This document shows positions 6,959-13,926 of a DNA stretch of 24,838 nt, piece by piece. Source of the stretch: Actinosomnolentus pattersoniae (SeqCode) (GTDB taxonomy: Bacteria; Actinomycetota; UBA4738); contig JACDCJ010000005.1 of assembly GCA_013817655.1 (NCBI GenBank), positions 1 to 24,838 on the forward strand, given 5' to 3'. The notes below the pieces were generated by a model. It ran no database searches. It saw only the letters and a program-made list of their open reading frames with translations, and was not told the DNA's origin. A program made the translations under genes and the position numbers. Every line of letters starts with the position of its first letter. The first letter of the stretch is position 1.

Positions 6959-8266
6959 GTGTTCGCGAGGCTCTCAGAATCCCGCAACGCCCGCTCGTTG
7001 GCACTGTTCTCGATCTTCGTGTCCCTGGGGCTCATCTGGGGCAGCCAGCTCCGTGTAGGCGCCCAGGAGCCCGACGGGGCCGACCTCGCGAACCGGTCCT
7101 CGTTCCTGGCCGACCGCAAGCCGGTAGAGGACCTCGCCCCGCTGGGCTTGACGCGTTGCCGGGGCGGAATGGCCGGAGCCTATCCCTGCAAGCGCGTGGA
7201 CCTGATGTCGTTCCTGCCCATCTCGCAGATCGGCGGCGGAGCGAACACGAACGACCTGTGGGGCTGGACCGACCCGCAAACGGGCAAGGAGTACGCCATC
7301 ATCGGGCGCAACACCGGAACCTCCTTCGTCGACATAAGCACCCCGACGGCTCCGGTCTACCTGGGGAACCTTCCGGCACATTCGGTCGCATCCCTCTGGC
7401 GCGACGTCGATGTCTACAACGATCACGCGTTCATCGTTAGCGAGGCTTCGAACCACGGGATGCAGATATTCGACCTCACGCAGCTCCGAGACGTGAGCAA
7501 CCCGCCGGTGACCTTCTCCGAGACCCAGCACTACAACGGCATGAGCAACTCGCACACCGTCGACGTGAACGAGGACACGGGCTTCGCCTACGCGGTCGGA
7601 ACGAACACCTGCATGGGTGGCCTCCACATCGTCGACGTGCGGAACCCGCTGAGGCCCAGGTTCGCCGGATGCTTCCAAGACGACGGTTACACCCACGAGA
7701 CGCAGTGCGTTCTCTACGACGGTCCCGATGCCACGTACCAAGGACGCGAGATCTGCTTTGCCGCGAACACCGACTCGCTGACCATCGTCGACGTCACGAA
7801 CCACGCCAATCCGTCGATGGTCTCCCGGACGACCTACGCGCAGTCGGGCTACACGCATCAGGGATGGCTCACCGAGGACAGCCGGCTGTTCGTCCTGGAC
7901 GACGAGCTGGACGAGTTGAACTTCGGGCACAACTACAAGACACGCTTCTTCAACGTGGAGGACCTCGACGTGCCGTTCGTGGAGTCGTTCTTCCTCGGCC
8001 CCATCGGCGTCATCGACCACAATCTGTACGTGAAGGGGCAGTACATCTACGAGAGCAACTATCAGGGCGGGCTTCGCATCCTCGCCCCCGGGCCACGCGA
8101 GGTGGCCTTCTTCGACATCTACCCCCAGAGCAACAATGCCGCCTTCAACGGCATGTGGGGGAACTACCCGTTCTTCGAGAGCGGCCTCGTGATCGCGAGC
8201 GGCATCGAGCAGGGCCTGTTCGTCCTGAGGCCCAACCTCGCCCGCTCTCCGGGGGGAAGCTGGTAG
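6959..8266 (+). CDS. Secreted LVIVD-repeat, choice-of-anchor B-type beta-propeller protein
   Basis: 435 residues from GTG 6959, chosen because AGGGAGG lies 6 bases upstream and the product then begins with a classic signal peptide (hydrophobic core SLALFSIFVSLGLIWG, likely cleavage after VGA, about residue 35). The mature protein contains repeated LVIVD-like blades: GTSFVDISTPTAPVYLGNL, GMQIFDLTQLRDVSNPP, GLHIVDVRNPLRPRFAG and SLTIVDVTNHANPSMVS, consistent with a beta-propeller exposed outside the cell. The opening NTNDLWGWTDPQTGKEYAI and the THETQCVLYDG segment are characteristic of choice-of-anchor B family proteins. No C-terminal anchor or transmembrane helix is evident, so it may be released or held by a partner. 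Function in the family is not established. The next gene starts 17 bases downstream. Confidence 0.82.
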   Translation: MFARLSESRNARSLALFSIFVSLGLIWGSQLRVGAQEPDGADLANRSSFLADRKPVEDLAPLGLTRCRGGMAGAYPCKRVDLMSFLPISQIGGGANTNDLWGWTDPQTGKEYAIIGRNTGTSFVDISTPTAPVYLGNLPAHSVASLWRDVDVYNDHAFIVSEASNHGMQIFDLTQLRDVSNPPVTFSETQHYNGMSNSHTVDVNEDTGFAYAVGTNTCMGGLHIVDVRNPLRPRFAGCFQDDGYTHETQCVLYDGPDATYQGREICFAANTDSLTIVDVTNHANPSMVSRTTYAQSGYTHQGWLTEDSRLFVLDDELDELNFGHNYKTRFFNVEDLDVPFVESFFLGPIGVIDHNLYVKGQYIYESNYQGGLRILAPGPREVAFFDIYPQSNNAAFNGMWGNYPFFESGLVIASGIEQGLFVLRPNLARSPGGSW

Positions 8267-8283
8267 GGCTTCGCGGGAGACCG

Positions 8284-9216
8284 ATGCGGCTGGATTTCCC
8301 CCTCGTCGGTCCCGGCGGGGAGCCTATCGACCTCTGGCGCACCTTCGTCTCGCACGGGGTGGCGGAGCTTCCTCCCATGCGAGTCGACGAGGAAGCCCGC
8401 CTCTTCGAAGTCACTGTTAGCCTCCCGGCGAGCAGACCAAGGACGGTCCGAATCGCTTCGGGCCGGCCGGGCTTCGGTCAGGTCACCATCCTCGGCCGGC
8501 CCGTCGGTGCTCGAACGGCGGGGGAAACGATGAAGGCCGTGGCGCACATCCTTCGTCTGGACGAGGACCTCTCGGCGTTCTACGAGCGGGCGGCCGCCGA
8601 CCCCGACCTCTCGTGGGTGACCGCGGGGGCTGGCCGGATGATCCGCAGCCAGACGGTCTTCGAGGAGGTCGTGAAGTCGATCTGCACCACGAACTGCGCG
8701 TGGGGCGCGACCATCCGGATGGTCACGGCGCTGGTCGAGCACCTGGGAGCCTCGGCGCCGGGCGCTCCGGCGACTGGACCCGCGGGTCGCGCCTTCCCCA
8801 CCCCGGAGGCGATGGCCGGCGCGGGGCTGGGCTTCTATAGGGACGTCGCCCGGGCGGGCTATCGCGGGGCCTACCTGCTTCAACTGGCCGAGTCGGTCGC
8901 GGAGGGGCGGGTCGATCTCGAGAGCCTCGGCCGTGCCGGACCGGAGGAGATCTCCGACGAGGAGGTCTCGGCCCGCCTGCAGGCTCTTCCGGGCGTGGGA
9001 CCGTACGCGGCGGCTCACACGATGATGATGCTCGGACGCTACTCGCCCCTCATCCTCGACTCCTGGACGAGACCCACCTACGCGCGGCTCAGGCGCCGCA
9101 AGGAGGTGAAGGACTCGGCCATCCTCCGGCGTTTCCGGCGCTACGGGCGCTACGCGGGCCTCGCGTTCTGGCTGTTCCTCACTCGGGACTGGGTCGAGGC
9201 GCCGCCGCCGGCCTGA
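8284..9216 (+). CDS. HhH-GPD superfamily DNA glycosylase (AlkA/OGG-like)
   Basis: 310 residues. An N-terminal beta-rich domain (1-100) precedes an all-helical domain containing the helix-hairpin-helix LPGVGPYAA (235-243) and the GPD aspartate in LILDSW (D259), the residue that activates the glycosidic bond in base excision repair. The position holding the Schiff-base lysine of bifunctional OGG1 in the hairpin is occupied by a non-lysine residue, so a monofunctional, AlkA-like enzyme removing alkylated or otherwise damaged purines is more likely. SICTTNCAW (about 136-144) is a conserved element of the actinobacterial relatives. The start ATG 8284 has GGGAGA upstream. It is probably cotranscribed with the LVIVD protein gene but functionally unrelated. 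It is convergent with the LOG gene, 32 bases between stops. Confidence 0.83.
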   Translation: MRLDFPLVGPGGEPIDLWRTFVSHGVAELPPMRVDEEARLFEVTVSLPASRPRTVRIASGRPGFGQVTILGRPVGARTAGETMKAVAHILRLDEDLSAFYERAAADPDLSWVTAGAGRMIRSQTVFEEVVKSICTTNCAWGATIRMVTALVEHLGASAPGAPATGPAGRAFPTPEAMAGAGLGFYRDVARAGYRGAYLLQLAESVAEGRVDLESLGRAGPEEISDEEVSARLQALPGVGPYAAAHTMMMLGRYSPLILDSWTRPTYARLRRRKEVKDSAILRRFRRYGRYAGLAFWLFLTRDWVEAPPPA

Positions 9217-9248
9217 TGGGGTGGGGCCGAATCGGCTCGACCTTTCCG

Positions 9249-10034
9249 CTACTGCGCGTCCGCCTTCGCCGGTTTCACGTGCGGCTCCTCCCGCGGCGAG
9301 CTGTCCCGCCCCCGGTGCCGAAGGACCTCGGCGAAGAGGGGGACGACTTCGGCAGGATCGTCGGTGATGCGAAACAGTTCGAGGTCCTCGGGGAGGATCT
9401 TCCCCTCCGTCAGCGGGCGCGTGCCCAGCCACTCGAGCAGCCCCGTCCAGTAGCCCGACCCGAACAGGATGAGCGGGAAGTGCTGGACCTTTCCCGTCTG
9501 GATGAGCGTGAGCGCCTCGAAGAGCTCATCCAGCGTCCCGTAGCCCCCGGGGAAGACGACGAACCCCTCCGCGTACTTGACGAACATCGTCTTGCGAACG
9601 AAGAAGTACCGGAAGTCGATTCCGAGATCGACGTAGCGGTTCATTCCCTGCTCGAACGGGAGCTCGATGTTGCATCCGATCGACAGCCCCCCGGCCTCCG
9701 CACAGCCTCGGTTCGCCGCCTCCATCACACCCGGCCCTCCGCCCGTTATGACCGCGAAACCCGCCTCGGCCAGCGCGCGCCCGACCGCGCGGGCGGCCTC
9801 GTACATCGCGTCCGACTCGTCGATGCGTGCCGAGCCGAAGACGCTCGCCGCACGCGGAATGGTCGCGAGCGCGTCGAAGCCGTCCACGAACTCCGAGAGG
9901 ATCCGCAGGGCCCGCCAGGGGTCGGTGCCGGTGAAGGATGCGTCACGGTGCTGAAGGAAGACCGCGTCCTCGGTCAGCCCCGAGGTGGCTCGGGCCGTGA
10001 TTCGCCCTCGCCGCGTTCTGTTTCGATCCGTCAT
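9249..10034 (-). CDS. LOG-family protein (TIGR00730-type Rossmann protein)
   Basis: 261 residues. The two hallmark motifs of the LOG/lysine-decarboxylase-like family are present: GGGPGVMEAANRG and PGGYGTLDELFE, which form the nucleotide-monophosphate phosphoribohydrolase site. Proven members cleave cytidine or adenosine monophosphate derivatives to base plus ribose 5-phosphate (cytokinin activation in plants, nucleotide turnover in bacteria). It is cytoplasmic, with no signal peptide. An extra N-terminal arm of about 45 residues precedes the domain and a charged tail (RGRDSSPREEPHVKPAKADAQ-like) follows it. ATG 10034 is the first in-frame ATG within the coding-like part; the ribosome site is weak. 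It lies 25 bases after the small secreted gene on the same strand and may share its transcript. Confidence 0.86.
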   Translation of the reverse strand: MTDRNRTRRGRITARATSGLTEDAVFLQHRDASFTGTDPWRALRILSEFVDGFDALATIPRAASVFGSARIDESDAMYEAARAVGRALAEAGFAVITGGGPGVMEAANRGCAEAGGLSIGCNIELPFEQGMNRYVDLGIDFRYFFVRKTMFVKYAEGFVVFPGGYGTLDELFEALTLIQTGKVQHFPLILFGSGYWTGLLEWLGTRPLTEGKILPEDLELFRITDDPAEVVPLFAEVLRHRGRDSSPREEPHVKPAKADAQ

Positions 10035-10059
10035 GACTGCGAGAGCGGCTCGCGGCGCC

Positions 10060-10441
10060 TCAGATGACGCCGGTTCCCCAGCAGTGGCGCATCCGCAGCG
10101 CCAGGCCCAACTGGCCCCGGGTCGGCTGGTCCCCGAGGAGGCCGGCGGCGACCTGGTCCTGCAGGCCGGCGAGGACGAAGCGGCGGTCCGTACGGACCTG
10201 GCCGAAACGCGCGGACGACCATTCGGGGAACGCATCCCCGAGCGCGACCGAGAGCATGTTCGTCCACGAGGAGCTCGCCGCGAGAGGTTGGCCGTGCCTG
10301 AGGTCACCGGCGGGCGAATGCGGGGCCCCCTCCGGGCTCCAGGATCCACGGAGCAGCCGAGGCGGCCGCCGCGGGCCCCGAGAGTGCTGCTGCCAGGACT
10401 GCGGCTGCCATCGCCGTCGAAATGAAGCGGCTGCGCTGCAC
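10060..10441 (-). pseudogene. Small secreted protein gene broken by a single-base frameshift
   Basis: Reading from GTG 10441 gives a signal peptide: basic start QRSRFIS, a hydrophobic Ala/Leu core and an Ala-rich cleavage region (GPAAAASAAP). This frame stops soon after LEPGGGPAFARR. A different frame then shows strong coding character (almost all third positions G or C) from SPAGDLRHGQ through WTNMLSVALG and DAFPEWSSARFGQV to RMRHCWGTGVI, with a stop at 10060. The two pieces join if one base is removed around the G5C4 run near 10318-10340. Restored, it would be about 125 residues with a mature domain I do not recognise. A homopolymer sequencing error or a recent mutation would both explain this. 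Its upstream region holds a TAGCAT -10-like box. Confidence 0.55.
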
Positions 10442-10528
10442 GGGCGTCTCTCTTCTTTCGCGGGGCGTCCCGGAATGCTACCCCACCGTGCCGACTTTCG
10501 ATCAGGACCGCTTCGGGGCCGCTGAGGA

Positions 10529-11197
10529 TCACCAGCCGCGGGCGCGCCACACCTCGAGGTATGGACGCTCCCGAGCGAGCGTGGTGTCGAGGCCGTGGCC
10601 CGGCAGGACCCTTGTCTCATCGGGGAGCCGGAAGAGGCGGTCCAGGCTCTCCATGATCCGATCGAAGTCGGTGCGATCTCCGCGGGTGTTCCCCGGGCCG
10701 CCGGGAAACAGCGTGTCGCCGCTGACGAGGAATCCTTCCACGTGGAAGCAGACGCTTCCCGGCGTGTGGCCCGGCGTGTGCAGGACCTCGATGACGGCGC
10801 TCCCGACGACCAGCCTCTGGCCATCCCGGAGCACCTCGGCGGCGACGGGCATCGGGTCGCCCGGGTGAGCCAGCACCGGGACGTCCAGCATCTCCACGAG
10901 TGCGTGGAGCGCGCCGACGTGATCGTGGTGTCCATGGGTCTGCACGATCCCCACGACGTCCAGTCCTTCTGCCTCCGAAATGATGCGCGCCGGCTCCGCC
11001 GCACCGTCGACGATCAGTGCCTGGCCACCGGAGGCAAGGACGTAGACGTTGTTGTCGTACCGCCCCACGGTGAACTTCCGGACGTCGACCGGTCCCGAGG
11101 GCGGGTACCGATGGGCGGGGCCGCCCGGAACGACGTGTCCGAACTCGGCCGACGCTGGGGGATGCGGGGTGCGCAGCTCCTCGCGGCGGTCGCTCAT
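10529..11197 (-). CDS. Metallo-beta-lactamase-fold hydrolase (glyoxalase II-like)
   Basis: 222 residues. The zinc-binding signature THGHHDHVGA (HxHxDH), a later HTPGHTPGS, SGDTLFPGG and the closing PGHG supply the metal ligands of the MBL superfamily. Short single-domain members of this shape hydrolyse thioesters such as S-lactoylglutathione analogues or act as related hydrolases; the exact substrate cannot be read. It is cytoplasmic. I chose ATG 11197 since the family-like region begins soon after; the open frame extends to 11278 without a better start. A TAGATT box (11209-11214 read on the minus strand) lies 11 bases before this ATG. It is divergent from the ABC transporter genes across a 149-base region that contains a hairpin. 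Confidence 0.82.
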   Translation of the reverse strand: MSDRREELRTPHPPASAEFGHVVPGGPAHRYPPSGPVDVRKFTVGRYDNNVYVLASGGQALIVDGAAEPARIISEAEGLDVVGIVQTHGHHDHVGALHALVEMLDVPVLAHPGDPMPVAAEVLRDGQRLVVGSAVIEVLHTPGHTPGSVCFHVEGFLVSGDTLFPGGPGNTRGDRTDFDRIMESLDRLFRLPDETRVLPGHGLDTTLARERPYLEVWRARGW

Positions 11198-11216
11198 GGG
11201 CGCGACCGAATCTATA

Positions 11217-11261
11217 CCGGCGAAAGCCGGGAGGCGCGGGCTGGCCGCCCCGGCTTTTCGC
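11217..11261. repeat. Inverted repeat and GNRA hairpin between divergent genes
   Basis: CCGGC-GAAA-GCCGG (11217-11230) is a perfect 5-bp stem with a GNRA-type loop. The segment GCGAAAGCCGGG (11220-11231) is also nearly perfectly mirrored by CCCGGCTTTTCGC (11249-11261) with one extra T, so two alternative structures compete. It lies in the 149-base gap between the MBL gene (minus) and the ABC ATPase gene (plus). It may be a leader structure or a regulator site; there is no U-tract on the plus strand that would make it a convincing terminator. Confidence 0.45.
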
Positions 11262-11346
11262 TTCGGCCATCGAGCCATCGGGGGGAAACCTGTTGCGCCG
11301 GACGCCCCTCCGCGTCAGGATGCCCGAACCCACGGGAGGAGCTGGG

Positions 11347-12336
11347 GTGACGGTCATCGAGGTGGAGGGCCTTCGGAAGGAGTTCCGGCAGCTCCGGGGC
11401 CGAAGTCCCGTCGCGGTCGACGGCCTGGACCTCTCGGTCCCGCAAGGGGGCGTCTTCGGGTTCCTCGGGCCCAACGGTTCGGGGAAGACCACCACGATCC
11501 GCTGCCTGCTGGGCCTGGTCAGGCCCACCTCGGGGAGGTGCCGCCTGCTTGGGGCCGACTCGACGGCCGGCCTCCGGTCGGTGATCCGCCGGGTGGGCTC
11601 GATCGTGGAGGCGCCGACCCTCTTTCCCGGCTTCTCCGGCCGGCGGAACCTTCGGCTCCTGGGGCGGCTCGACGGCATCGGGGACGGGCGCGTCGAGGAC
11701 GTCCTCGAGCGGGTCGGACTCACCGCGCGAGCCGATCATCGCGTGAAGACATACTCGCTGGGCATGAAGCAACGGCTGGGGATCGCCGCTGCCCTGTTGC
11801 GCGATCCGGAGGTCCTCATCCTCGACGAGCCGGCCAACGGCCTGGACCCCGCCGGCATCAAGCACGTCCGGGACCTCCTTCGCCGCCTCGGCGACGAGGG
11901 GAGGACGGTGTTCCTCTCGAGTCATTTCCTGGGGGAGGTCGAGCAGATTTGCGACCACGTCGCCATCCTGTCCCGCGGCAGGTTAATCGCCTCCGGATCC
12001 GTCTCGGACGTGCTGTCGAAGGGGGGCGTGACCAGCCTCACCGTGAAGCTCGAGGATCCGGCCGCCGGCGTACGGGCGCTCGGCCAGGCCGGGATAGAGG
12101 CGTCCCTGGATGGAGATGCGATTCGGGTTCGAAGGCCGCCGAGCGATGCGGCCCTGGTGACGAAGGCGCTGGCGGACCGGGGGCTGTACCTCACCGAGCT
12201 CCGGCCCGAGCAGGTGACGCTCGAGAGCGTGTTCCTCGAGCTCACGGGCACTTCGGTCCCGGCGGCCGGCCTGAGCGCACCGCCCCCGCCCCCCGCCCCC
12301 CCTCCGCCGCGCCCTCCCTCGCGGGACGAAGGCTGA
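11347..12336 (+). CDS. ABC transporter ATP-binding protein (ABC-2 type exporter)
   Basis: 329 residues from GTG 11347, chosen because GGGAGGA is 6 bases upstream and the domain starts at once (TVIEVEGLRKEF). Walker A is GPNGSGKT (41-48), the signature is YSLGMKQR (136-143), Walker B with catalytic Glu is VLILDE (156-161) and the switch His is in LSSHF (H193). The YSLGMKQRL signature and the extra C-terminal domain are typical of DrrA/BcrA-like ATPases that drive export of drugs, lipids or peptides. The last about 27 residues are remarkable: SAPPPPPAPPPPRPPS, a proline-rich tail. The stop is 5 bases before the permease start, so the pair forms an operon. The substrate is not inferable. Confidence 0.9.
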   Translation: MTVIEVEGLRKEFRQLRGRSPVAVDGLDLSVPQGGVFGFLGPNGSGKTTTIRCLLGLVRPTSGRCRLLGADSTAGLRSVIRRVGSIVEAPTLFPGFSGRRNLRLLGRLDGIGDGRVEDVLERVGLTARADHRVKTYSLGMKQRLGIAAALLRDPEVLILDEPANGLDPAGIKHVRDLLRRLGDEGRTVFLSSHFLGEVEQICDHVAILSRGRLIASGSVSDVLSKGGVTSLTVKLEDPAAGVRALGQAGIEASLDGDAIRVRRPPSDAALVTKALADRGLYLTELRPEQVTLESVFLELTGTSVPAAGLSAPPPPPAPPPPRPPSRDEG

Positions 12337-12341
12337 GGACC

Positions 12342-13253
12342 GTGGGGGCGCTCCTCGGAGTCGAGTTCCGGCGTTACCTGGCCAGGCGGACGATGCGCGT
12401 GGCGGTCCTGGGAGCCATCACGGCGATCGCCGTCGCTGGTCTGATCACCTTCGTCGTCTCCCAGCGCCCGACGGCCGAGGGCGAGGCGGAGGCTCGCGTG
12501 GAGCGGCAGAAGGCCTTCGACGCCTGTGTCCGAGGCGACCTGGGGATCGACCCGGAGGACGTTCAGCCCGGCCAGACCATCGAGGAGATCTGCGGCCAAG
12601 TGGTCAGCGGACCGGGCTTCTCCGCGCCGCAGTTCGCCCTCTCCAGCCTGCCGTCGGTCTTCGTGGGGACGAGCGTCCCGCTGCTCCTCCTGGCCTGGGT
12701 GCTGGCCGCCTCGTTCATCGGGGCGGAGTGGCACGCGGGGACCGTGGCCACGCAGCTCACGTGGGAGCCTCGCCGGATGCGCGTGTTCGTCGCCAAGGCC
12801 GTCGTGTCGATCGCACTGGCGGCCGTGCTGACCGTGGTGCTCCAGGCCGTCCTCGGCGCGGCGTTGGTCCCCGCGGCGGCCTTTCGTGGATCGACCGAAG
12901 GGCTGGACGAGGCCTGGCTCCGGGAGGGCCTCGGGGTCCTGATGCGGGGGGCCGCGATCTCGGCGATCGCCGCGGCGCTGGGCTATTCGATCGCGTCGGT
13001 TGCCCGGAACACAGCGGCGTCCATGGGCCTCGGCTTCGGGTATCTGATCATCTTCGAGCAGCTCATCGCGGGCCTGCGGCCCGGGTGGCAGCCCTGGCTC
13101 CTTGTCCCGAACATCGCGGTCTTCCTCTCGGGTGACTCCAACCTCGGGTTCATCGACCGGAGCGTCGGAGAGGCCGGCCTCCTGCTCTGTGCGTACGCCG
13201 CCGGGGCGATGGTGATCGCCGCCGGGCTCTTCGTTCGCCGCGACGTCACCTGA
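12342..13253 (+). CDS. ABC-2 type transporter permease
   Basis: 303 residues from GTG 12342, with GAGGA overlapping the ATPase stop as ribosome site. About six membrane segments are seen: one near residues 18-39, then a long extracytoplasmic loop (about 40-105) containing two cysteines (C62 and C84) that could form a disulfide, followed by helices around 111-128, 151-178, 205-225 (GAAISAIAAALGYSIAS), 230-245 and 280-297. The architecture of one helix, a big loop and then a core of five helices fits ABC-2 permeases working with a DrrA/BcrA-like ATPase. It ends 22 bases from the convergent lipoprotein gene. Confidence 0.85.
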   Translation: MGALLGVEFRRYLARRTMRVAVLGAITAIAVAGLITFVVSQRPTAEGEAEARVERQKAFDACVRGDLGIDPEDVQPGQTIEEICGQVVSGPGFSAPQFALSSLPSVFVGTSVPLLLLAWVLAASFIGAEWHAGTVATQLTWEPRRMRVFVAKAVVSIALAAVLTVVLQAVLGAALVPAAAFRGSTEGLDEAWLREGLGVLMRGAAISAIAAALGYSIASVARNTAASMGLGFGYLIIFEQLIAGLRPGWQPWLLVPNIAVFLSGDSNLGFIDRSVGEAGLLLCAYAAGAMVIAAGLFVRRDVT

Positions 13254-13275
13254 GGTCCTCGCTCGCGAACCCTGT

Positions 13276-13926
13276 CTACAGTTCCTCCGCCAAGCTCAGG
13301 GCCGCTTCCGCGGTAAACGTCTCGAAGGGTCCTAGGATGTCGAAGGTCACGCCCTTTTCCTGCCACTGCAGAGCCGTCGTGACGGGGCCCTCGAGCAGCA
13401 ACGCTGTGATGCCGTCGCGGATTTCGACCAAGGATGCCTGTGACGCGCATCCTGAGGTCGGATCAGCGCAATTGTCCACGATGGACCGGAACTTAACCTC
13501 GGTCGCCTGAGAGACGCTTTCGATGATCCAGAACCGCCCGTGTTCGAGATGGGTGTAGATCAGGGCCATCACGCGATCGCCCTCGGGCGTGCCGGCGGGA
13601 TCCGTTATCACGATGAGGGGAGGTGGGGAAATGCCCTCGGGAACGATCGGCGAGAAGGGCAGCAGCTCGGCGGCTGCGGTCTCGTTTGGTACCGGCACGC
13701 CATCGGCCAGGGGTTCGTCCCAATTTGGAACTTCTCCCGCGCCCCCGTAGATCTCAGAAGCCGAAGGCGTGGCTGCGGCCCCGGATTCGGCCCCAGATCT
13801 GGGATCCGCACAGGACACCAACGTCAGAGCCCCAACGAAGAACAGAGCCCAGGAACGAACATGCGGGGTCCCCCATCGGGAGTCGTGGTGAAATATGCAC
13901 GCGCGGAGAAGCCCTCGGGGTCTCAT
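13276..13926 (-). CDS. Predicted lipoprotein, unknown function
   Basis: 216 residues. The start ATG 13926 overlaps the stop of the upstream ligase gene (ATGA), which fixes it despite a long N-terminal stretch of about 22 residues before the hydrophobic core (SWALFFVGALTLVSC). The lipobox LVSC gives Cys39 as lipidation site. A Ser/Ala/Gly linker follows, then a soluble domain of about 150 residues with two further cysteines (DNCADPTSGCAS) that may pair. I recognise no family. The phrases LIVITDPAGTPEGDRVMALIYTHL and ITALLLEGPVTTALQWQEKG suggest a mixed alpha/beta fold. Its tight coupling to a cysteine ligase does not obviously explain its role. Confidence 0.75.
   Translation of the reverse strand: MRPRGLLRACIFHHDSRWGTPHVRSWALFFVGALTLVSCADPRSGAESGAAATPSASEIYGGAGEVPNWDEPLADGVPVPNETAAAELLPFSPIVPEGISPPPLIVITDPAGTPEGDRVMALIYTHLEHGRFWIIESVSQATEVKFRSIVDNCADPTSGCASQASLVEIRDGITALLLEGPVTTALQWQEKGVTFDILGPFETFTAEAALSLAEEL

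Noticed and set aside
8164..9432. A 422-codon minus-strand open frame opposite the DNA glycosylase
   Set aside because: It has low-complexity Arg/Pro/Gly composition, no motif and no ribosome site; the plus-strand glycosylase explains the region.
9216..10067. A 283-codon open frame on the plus strand opposite the LOG gene
   Set aside because: It is an antisense shadow: it lacks any domain, is rich in Arg/Pro/Glu from GC-rich complement, and the minus-strand frame has the full LOG motifs.
11049..12341. Upstream part of the open frame that ends in the ABC permease
   Set aside because: Before 12342 it is an out-of-frame shadow of the ATPase gene; the permease has its own GTG with a ribosome site right after the ATPase stop.
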